A stretch of 64,000 nt of DNA from Zea mays (lineage: Eukaryota > Streptophyta > Magnoliopsida > Poales > Poaceae), in assembly GCF_902167145.1 (NCBI RefSeq), contig NC_050096.1, positions 83,386,683 to 83,450,682 of the forward strand, given 5' to 3'. The position numbers and the translations under genes are program-made. The notes beneath the pieces were generated by a model, which was not told the DNA's origin, ran no database searches, and saw only the letters and a list, made by a program, of their open reading frames with translations. Shown piece by piece: positions 56,721 to 64,000 of this stretch; the stretch's first letter is position 1, and each line of letters opens with the position of its first letter.

Positions 56721-57583
56721 TGAAAGGGAATGGCCTCAACATTTCCTATAATCGATTTTGGTGTTTGAAGACCATCACAAACCTTATGGACTAGCTAGTT
56801 TGCTTAGTTTATCATTTGTCAGGTGGATAAGTTCATCTACAACTATTCTAAGTCGACTGTCTAGAATACCGTAGATTATTCCGAACAGGAGAAGAATTTT
56901 GGAAAAACACCTATGCGCGGACCGTTCGGGCCCTTGCGGCAGACCGTCCACGACACCAGGGTGTGCCTCGGACAGGAACACTGCAAAAAACACAAGTTAA
57001 CACTATGGGTCGTCCGATGGAGAAGCGAGCACCGTCCGAGACCAAGCGCGGACGTCCGGTCGTTGTAAAACCAGAAAAACCCGAAGATGACTTGGCTTTA
57101 TTAATCGTGCTTTCCTCATCTCTCTCTAAACTCTCTAAGTGTTTTTTTGTAAATCTTGCAAGAGACACCTAATTGTGTGGTGATCCTTGTGGGGTCTTAG
57201 TGACCCGTGAGATTGAGAAAAAGCACTCGATCGGTCTGAGTGATCGATTGAGAGAGGGAAAGGGTTGAAATAGACCCAGCCTTTGTGGCCTCCTCAACGG
57301 GGACTAGGTTCTTTGGAACCGAACCTCGGTAAATAAATCACCATGTTCACTTGTTGATCTTCACTTGATTTGTTCCCCATCTGTCCTCTCTCTAAAAGTT
57401 CCCTTGCTCATATAGATTTGAGTTTGCTCCCAAACGTTATCCGCATTGATTGGACAACTCATAGCAAGGAGAATCATCTTCTGCACTCCGAATTATTTCT
57501 AACACTAACCCTGGGCATAGTGCGTGTTCAAAGTTTATAATTTTCAGGTTTCGCCTATTCACCCCCTCTCTAGGTGACTTTCA
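56721..57583 (+). repeat. 5' LTR of copia element 2 (863 bp)
   Basis: Starts TGAAAGGGAATGGCCTC and ends GTGACTTTCA next to the PBS. Apart from the ends and the 'gagagggaaagggttgaaa' region it is unlike the LTRs of copia element 1, so it belongs to a different family of the same clade. Confidence 0.85.
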
Positions 57584-57584
57584 A

Positions 57585-57597
57585 TTGGTATTGGAGC
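57585..57597 (+). promoter_or_regulatory. Primer binding site of copia element 2, mutated
   Basis: TTGGTATTGGAGC follows the LTR and differs from the initiator Met-tRNA complement at two positions (TATTGG for TATCAG). Confidence 0.75.
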
Positions 57598-57629
57598 CAG
57601 TGCTTCATTAAGAGTCTAACAAACTCGAA

Positions 57630-60562
57630 GTGATGTCTGGAGATCACGCCAAGAGGGAGATCGTCACAGGCGACAAGGCCATGGGCTCGGGAAGGACTCT
57701 ATCAAGGGAGTCTGGCGACAAGTACAATGAGGAATCCTCTTCCTCCATCAAATCACATAGGAAGGGTGACAAGAAGAAAAAGAAAATGAAGAAGGTGGCC
57801 TACTACGAGACTGACTCTTCATCACCTTCCACATCCGATGTCGAGTCTACAACTTCGAAGCGCCACGAGCGTAAGAAGTATAGTAAGATGCCTCTTCGCT
57901 ATCCTCGCATTCCTAGACGCGCTCCTCTCCTTTCGGTACCCCTAGGCAAACCACCATATTTTGATGGTGAAGATTATTGCATGTGGAGTGATAAAATGAG
58001 GCACCATCTAACCTCACTGCACGAAAGCATATGGGATATTATTGAGTTTGGAGCTCAGGCACCACAGGTAGGCGACGAGGACTATGACTCAGACGAGGCC
58101 GCCCAAATTAGGCTTTTTAACTCCCAAGCAACTTCTATACTCCTCGCCTCCTTGTGTCGAGAGGAGTATAATGAGGTGCAAGGGTTGAAAAATGCCAAAG
58201 AAATTTGGGACGTCCTCAAAACGACGCAAGAAGGGGACGAGGTGACCAAGTTCACCAACGCGAGACGATCGAGGGAGAGCTCGATCGATTCGTCCTTAAC
58301 AAAGGAGAGGAGCCACAAGCAATGTACAACCGGCTCAAGACAATGGTCAACCAAGTGCGCAATCCCGGGAGCACCAAGTGGGATGACCATGAGATGGTCA
58401 AGGTTGTTCTTAGATCTCTTGTTTTTCATAATCCCACTCAAATGCAACTAATCTGTGGAGACCCTAGATATAAACAGATGTCTCCCGAGGAGGTAATTGG
58501 CAAGTTTGTGAGCTTTGAACTTATGATCAAAGACTCCAAACATATTGTCAACTTGGAGCAAGGCGCCACCTCCACACCCTAAGTGCAACCCGTTGCATTC
58601 AAAGCAACAGAAGAGAACAAAGAAGAGTCTACATCAAGTAGACTCCCAATTGATGCCTCCAAGCTCGACAATGAGGATATGGCTCTAATCATAAAGAGCT
58701 TCCGGCAAATGCTCAAGCAAAGGAAGGGGAAGGACTATAAACCCCGCTCCAAAAGGGTTTGCTATAGGTGCGGTAAGTCCGGTCACTTCATTGCAAAATG
58801 TCCATATACAAGTGACAGGTAGGGCTGGGCAAAAAATCCATAACCCGAAACCCAAACCTAGAATACCCGAACCCGAACCTGAAATACCCGAAACCCGAAT
58901 TTCCTTCGGGAATTTCGGGTAGCAACTTGCAAAACCCGAATTTATTTCGAGATTTGGGTATCATAATCGGGTACCCGAAATACCCAAATTACTCGAACTT
59001 TCATGTGTCATGTACTCATGCCATTCTTAATTATTAATTTGTACATCTATAATTATGTGTAAGTGTGCATGACTTGTGATTATAGATTGCTTGTGTTTTT
59101 TATGTCCACGTATATCATTATTCAAACTGTATGTTTATAATAATTTAATAGGGTGCATGTGTTTTTATGAAGCTGACACAACAGTTCGGGTAGTTCGGGA
59201 ATACGCGAACCCGAAATTTCGGGTACCCGAATTTTCGGGTATTGTAAAACTCGTTGTAATTTCGGGTATCGATTCTCAAAACCCGAAATTTTAAATACCC
59301 GAATGCCCACCCCTAGTGACAGGGACGACGACAAGAAAGGGAAGAAGAAGACGGAGAATAGAATTATTACAAGAAGAAGGGTGGCGAGGCACATATGGGA
59401 CAGGAATGGGATTCCGATGAGAGCTCCACCGACTCCTCCGACGAGGACGCCGCCAACATCGCCATCAACAAAGGCCTTATCTTCCCCAACGTCGGCCACA
59501 AATGCCTAATGGCTAAGGACGGCAAGAAGAAGAAGGTATATTCTAGAGATACCCCTAAATATACTACATCCGATGATGAGGGTAGCTCTAGTGATGATAA
59601 TGATGACTTAACTTCTCTTTTTGCTAACCTTACTAAAGATCAAAAGAAGAAGATAAATGAATTAATAGAATCTGTTAACGAGAAGGATGATCTCTTGGAA
59701 TGCCAAGAGGACTTGCTCGTTAAGGAAAATAAGAAATTTTTTAAATTGAAAAATGTTTATGCTCTAGAGGTAGAAAAATGTGAAAACTTATCTAAAGAGC
59801 TTAATGTTTGAAATGATTCAATTTCTTGTCTTAGAATTGAGAATGAAAATTTAAAAGCCTAAGATAGAAGAATTGAATGCTTGCAAAACTCCTACATCTA
59901 TTGTTGAGCATGTCACTATTTGTACTAGATGTAGAGATATTAATTTTGATGCTATGAATGATCACATTGCTATGATTAAAGAACAAAATGGTCACATAGC
60001 TAAGTTAAATGCTAAAATTGCCGAGCATGAGCTAGAAAATGAAAATTTTAAATTTGCTCGTAGCATGCTTTATAATGGGAGACGCCCTGGAATTAAGGAT
60101 GACATTGGCTTCCAACAAGGGAGCCAAAGCAACATCAAACTTAATGCCCCCAAGAACAAACAATCTAATTTTGTTAAGGGTAATGCTCCAATGGTTCAGG
60201 ATAGAGAGGTTTACATTTTATATCTTGAGAACTATCATGAACACAAAATCAGGAAAATTCATGCTAGAAAACCTCATAATGTTTCTCATCATGCTTTTAT
60301 GTATAGTAATGAGGCATCTAGCTCTAGGCATTCAACTCATATCAAAATGCCTAAAAAAATTGCAAATGCATCAAATGAGCATAACATTTCATTTAGGACT
60401 TTTGATGCATCTTATGTACTCACTAACAAATCAGGCAAAGTAGTTGCCAAATATGTTGGGGGCAAACACAAAAGTACAAAGACTTGTGTTTGGGTACCCA
60501 AGGTGCTTGTTTCTAATGTCAAAGGACCCAAGACCGTTTGGGTACCTAAGAACAAAGCATAA
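57630..60562 (+). pseudogene. Copia gag (element 2), frameshifted and interrupted by a hAT MITE
   Basis: Begins MMSGDHAKREIV and follows the same order as gag of element 1, including FDGEDYCMWSDKMRHHL. A one-base loss near 58258 changes frame, with stops at 58580 and 59809. The zinc knuckle CYRCGKSGHFIAKC is at about 58759. The hAT element at 58820-59315 sits just after it. The coiled-coil part continues to the conserved terminal TAA after VWVPKNKA (60560-60562). Confidence 0.85.
58820..59315. repeat. Non-autonomous hAT-like element, 496 bp, with perfect 8-bp TSD
   Basis: TAGGGCTGGGCAA at the left and ATGCCCACCCCTA at the right are inverted termini. GTGACAGG is exactly duplicated at 58812-58819 and 59316-59323. 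The interior has many 'acccgaa(a/t)' / 'ttcgggt' motifs forming internal inverted repeats. Confidence 0.92.
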
Positions 60563-60575
60563 ATTTGTTTTGTAG

Positions 60576-62288
60576 GTTTATGCATCCGGTAGATCAAGTT
60601 GGATAATCAATAGCGGGTGCACAAACCACATGACAGGGGAGAAAAGGATGTTCTCCTCATACGAGAAAAATGATGATCCCCATAGAACGATTACATTCGG
60701 GGATGGAAATCAAGGTTTGGTCAAAGGTTTGGGTAAAATTGCTATATCTACTGACCATTCCATTTCTAATGTTTTTCTTATAGATTCATTAGACTATAAT
60801 TTGCTTTCAGTTTCTCAATTATCCAAAATGGGTTACAACTGTCTCTTTACTGATGTAGGTGTCACTGTCTTTAGAAGAAGTGATGATTCAGTAGCATTTA
60901 AGGGAGTGTTAGATGGCCAGCTATATTTAGTTGATTTCAATAATAACAATGCTGAACTAGACACTTGCTTAATTGTTAAGACTAGTATGGGTTGGCTCTA
61001 GCGTCGCTGACTTGCTCATGTTGGGATGAAGAATCTTCACAAACTTCTAAAGGGAGAACACATTTTAGGACTAACAAATGTTCATTTTGGGAAAGACAGG
61101 ATTTGTAGCGCATGTTAAGCAGGGAAGCAAGTTGGAGTTCATCATCCACACAAGAACATCATGACGACCGATAGGCCGCTTGAGCTACTCCACATGGATC
61201 TATTCGGTCCGATCGCTTATATAAGCATCGGCGGGAGTAAGTACTGTCTTGTTATTGTGGATGATTATTCTCGCCTCACTTGAGTATTCTTCTTGCAGGA
61301 AAAATCTCAAACCCAAGAGACCTTAAAGAGATTCTTAAGATGGGCTCAAAATGAATTTGAATTGAGAATCAAGAAGATTAGAAGCGACAACGGAATAGAG
61401 TTCAAGAATTCACAAATTGAAGGATTTCTTGAGGATGAGGGCATCAAGCATGAGTTCTCTTCTCCCTACACACCTCAACAAAATGGTGTAGTGGAGAGGG
61501 AAAATAGAACTCTACTAGATATGGCAAGAACCATGCTTGATGAATACAAGACACTGGATTGGTTTTGGGCGGAGGCAATTAACACTGCTTGCTACTCCAT
61601 CAACCGACTCTATCTTCACCGAATCCTCAAGAAAACATCATATGAACTCCTCACTAGTAAAAAGTCCAATGTTTCTTATTTTAGAGTTTTTGGGAGCAAA
61701 TGCTTCATTCTTATTAAAAGAGGTAGAAATTCTAAATTTGCTCCTAAAGCAGTAGAAGGCTTTTTACTTGGTTATGACTCAAACACAAGGGCATATAGAG
61801 TCCTCAACAAGTCCACTAGATTAGTTGAAGTTTCTTGTGACATTGTGTTTGATGAGACTAATGGCTCCCAGGTGTAGCAAGTTGATCTTGATGAATTAGA
61901 TGATAAAGAGGCTCCATGCGTAGCGCTAAGGAACATGTCCATTAGGGATGTGTGTCCAAAGGAATCCGAAGAGCCACCACAAGCACAAGATCAACCATCA
62001 TCTTCCATACAAGCATCTCCACCAACTCAAGATGAGGATAAGGCTCAAGAAGAAGAGGATGAAGATCAAGATGATGAGCTGCCTCAAGAGGTGGACATTG
62101 ATCAAGGGGGAGATGAAGATGAGCAAGACAAGGAAGATGATCAAGAAATTCAAGATTAAAGACCGCCACACCCAAGAGTCCACCAAGAAATTCAAAGAGA
62201 TAACCCTGTCAACTCCATTCTTGGTGACATTCACAAGGGGGTAACCACTAGATCTCGAGTTGCTCATTTTTGTGAACATTACTCTTTT
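60576..62288 (+). pseudogene. Copia protease/integrase (element 2), multiple stops
   Basis: Opens after a TAG at 60573-60575, as in element 1. The protease motif reads INSGCTNHMTG, with Asn where the catalytic Asp should be. Stops occur near 60999, 61008, 61116, 61281 and 61876. The integrase core retains LLHMDLFGP, IRSDNGIEFKN and QQNGVVEREN. An acidic linker follows. Dead by several independent lesions. Confidence 0.85.
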
Positions 62289-63816
62289 GTGTCTTCCATT
62301 GAGCCATACAGGATAGAGGATGCACTAAGAGATCCGGACTGGGTGGTGGCAATGCAAGAGGAGCTCAACAACTTCACGAGGAATGAGGTATGGCATTTAG
62401 TTCCACGTCCTAACCAAAATGTTGTAAGTACCAAATGGTATGCCGCAACAAACAAGATGAGCATGGTGTGGTGACTAGGAACAAAGCTCGACTTGTTGCT
62501 AAAGGTTATTCACAAGTCGAAGGTTTGAATTTTGATGAAACCTATGCACCCGTAGTTAGGCTTGAGTCAATTTGTATATTACTTGCCTATGCTACTTACC
62601 ATGGCTTTAAGTTGTATCAAATGGACGTGAAGAGTGCCTTCCTCAATGGTCCTATCAAGGAAGAGGTATATGTTGACCAACCTCCCGGCTTTGAAGATAG
62701 TGAGTATCCTAATCATGTTTATAAGCTCTCAAAGGCGCTTTATGGACTCAAGCAATCCCCAAGAGCATGGTATGAATACATGAGAGACTTTCTTATCACT
62801 AATGGCTTCAAAGTTGGAAAAGCTGACCCTACTCTCTTCACTAAAACAATTGCTAAAGACTTGTTTATATGCCAAATTTATGTTGATGATATTATATTTG
62901 GGTCTATGAAGAATTTAGTAGGATTACGATATAGAAATTCGAGATGTCTATGATGGGGGAGTTGAAGTATTTTCTTGGATTTCAAATCAAGCAACTCCAA
63001 GAGGGCACCTTCATCAGCCAGACTAAGTACATTCAAGACATACTTAAGAAGTTTGGAATGAAGAATGCCAAACCCAACAAGACACCCATGGAAACAAATG
63101 GGCATCTCGACCTCGACACGGGAGGTAAATCCGTAGATCAAAAGGTATATCGGTTGATGATAGGTTCTTTACTCTATTTATGTGCTTCACGACCGGATAT
63201 TATGCTTTATGTATGCATGTCTGCAAGGTTCCAGGCAAATCCTAAGGAAGTTCACCTTAGGGCCGTGAAAAGAATCATGAGATATTTAGTTTACACTCCT
63301 AAGTTTGGGCTTTGGTACCCCATGGGATCTACCTTTGATTTAATTGGGTATTCCGATGCCGATTATGTTGGATGTAAAATTGATAGTAAGAGCACATCAG
63401 GGACTTGTCAGTTTCTGGGAAGATCCCTAGTGTCTTGGGCTTCAAAGAAACAAAACTCGGTAGCTCTTTCCACTTCCGAAGCCGAGTATATTGCTGGAGG
63501 CCATTGTTGCGCACAATTACTCTGGATGAGGCAAACCCTTAGGGACTATGGCTACAAATTGAGCAAAGTCCCTCTCCTATGTGATAATGAGAGTGCAATC
63601 CGCATGACAGATAATCCCGTTGAACACAGTCGCACTAAGCACATATACATTCGGTATCACTTTTTGAGATATCACCAACAAAAGGGGGATATCGAAATTG
63701 CTTATGTAAGCACCCACAACCAATTAGCCGATATCTTCACCAAGCCACTAGATGAAAAGACATTTAGCAAACTTCGGAATGAGCTAAATATACTTGATTC
63801 TCGGAACTTTGATTGA
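62289..63816 (+). pseudogene. Copia reverse transcriptase and RNase H (element 2)
   Basis: RT starts at EDALRDPDWVVAMQEELNNF. The frame changes near 62450, then come [32 protein letters not shown] and [14 protein letters not shown], and catalytic YVDDIIFGS near 62884. A frame disruption near 62910-62945 follows. RNase H runs GYSDADYVG, then STSEAEYIA and DIFTKPLDEKTF to the stop at 63814-63816. This region is the reference that reveals the RT deletion in copia element 1. Confidence 0.88.
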
Positions 63817-64000
63817 AACATTGCACACATAGCTAATTTATATAACTTTGATCATGTCTCTTTCATTTGGTACAAATGCATATTTCTTATTCTTCTTGCA
63901 CCAAGGTTAAGACTAATATGCTTTCAAGTATACTTCTATGATTAGTCTTAGATTGAAAGGGAAATGGAGTATTCGGCAAAGACAAGGCTTCCACTCCAAC
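63817..64000 (+). other. 3' non-coding region of copia element 2, cut by window edge
   Basis: Matches 37843-38000 of copia element 1, including 'gattgaaagggaaatggag' and 'agacaaggcttccactcc'. No LTR boundary is reached. Confidence 0.8.

Larger units (their letters stand above)
56721..64000 (+). mobile_element. Second copia retrotransposon (SIRE/Maximus-type), 3' LTR beyond window
   Basis: 5' LTR 56721-57583, Met-tRNA-like PBS, then gag, integrase, RT and RNase H in copia order, ending at a stop at 63816 and running into a 3' non-coding region that matches the one in copia element 1. It carries many stops and frameshifts. The 5-bp sequence GATGT (56716-56720) should be its target duplication, but the right side lies outside the window. 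Confidence 0.9.

Noticed and set aside
1..64000. tRNA genes, rRNA genes, CRISPR arrays, bacterial-type operons
   Set aside because: I saw no cloverleaf-like tRNA segment with A and B boxes, no rRNA core sequence and no spacer-repeat array. The tandem arrays present have contiguous units without spacers.

Overview
This window looks like intergenic and genic DNA from a large grass genome, almost certainly maize (Zea mays). The LTR retrotransposons resemble the high-copy maize Huck and Opie/Ji families, small grass MITEs are scattered through the gene-proximal DNA, and the two spliced genes are plant-like. No bacterial, organellar or viral genome signature is present, and I found no tRNA, rRNA or CRISPR array. 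Family names come from recognition of sequence style, not from a database search.

Layout. (1) 1-15097 is a nested retrotransposon block. A minus-strand Del/Tekay-like gypsy element with 3.2 kb LTRs and a gutted 1.3 kb interior (1-5045) and a minus-strand Huck-like Tat-lineage gypsy element (6566-15041) both sit in an older plus-strand LTR, of which 5046-6565 and 15042-15097 remain. (2) 15098-23400 is a gene island with two host genes: a plus-strand PPPDE/DeSI-like thiol peptidase (16113-18234, four coding exons) and a convergent minus-strand GPI-anchored, cysteine-rich SPARK-type protein (22747-20243, seven coding exons including one of 18 nt). (3) 23400-32400 is AT-rich intergenic DNA with Tourist-like and hAT-like MITEs defined by inverted ends and target duplications. 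(4) 32400-56720 is an old plus-strand CACTA-type transposon gene with a C-terminal Ulp1-like protease. It has been split by an Opie/Ji-like copia element (32429-40633, TSD ACAGG), a hAT MITE (41323-41719), a 3.9 kb solo gypsy LTR (42224-46121) and a young Tat-lineage gypsy element (46278-55699, TSD ATATG). (5) 56721-64000 is a second, decayed copia element that runs off the window and carries a hAT MITE with a perfect 8-bp TSD in its gag.

The most interesting unit is the 46278-55699 element. Its two 587-bp LTRs differ at only five positions. It carries one uninterrupted protease-RT-RNase H-integrase frame that starts next to the primer binding site with no gag before it. On the opposite strand, between pol and the 3' LTR, is a separate gene with its own TATA box, two short GT-AG introns, a domain resembling the 'putative gypsy type transposon' family, a basic segment and a coiled coil. 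The two transcription units converge on a four-copy 80-bp tandem repeat.

The two host genes appear intact. Nearly all other coding sequence is decayed transposon protein. The Tat pol frame is the only long transposon frame that is uninterrupted and keeps every catalytic motif; the Huck RT-RNase H frame is also open over 643 codons, but its element is otherwise disabled.
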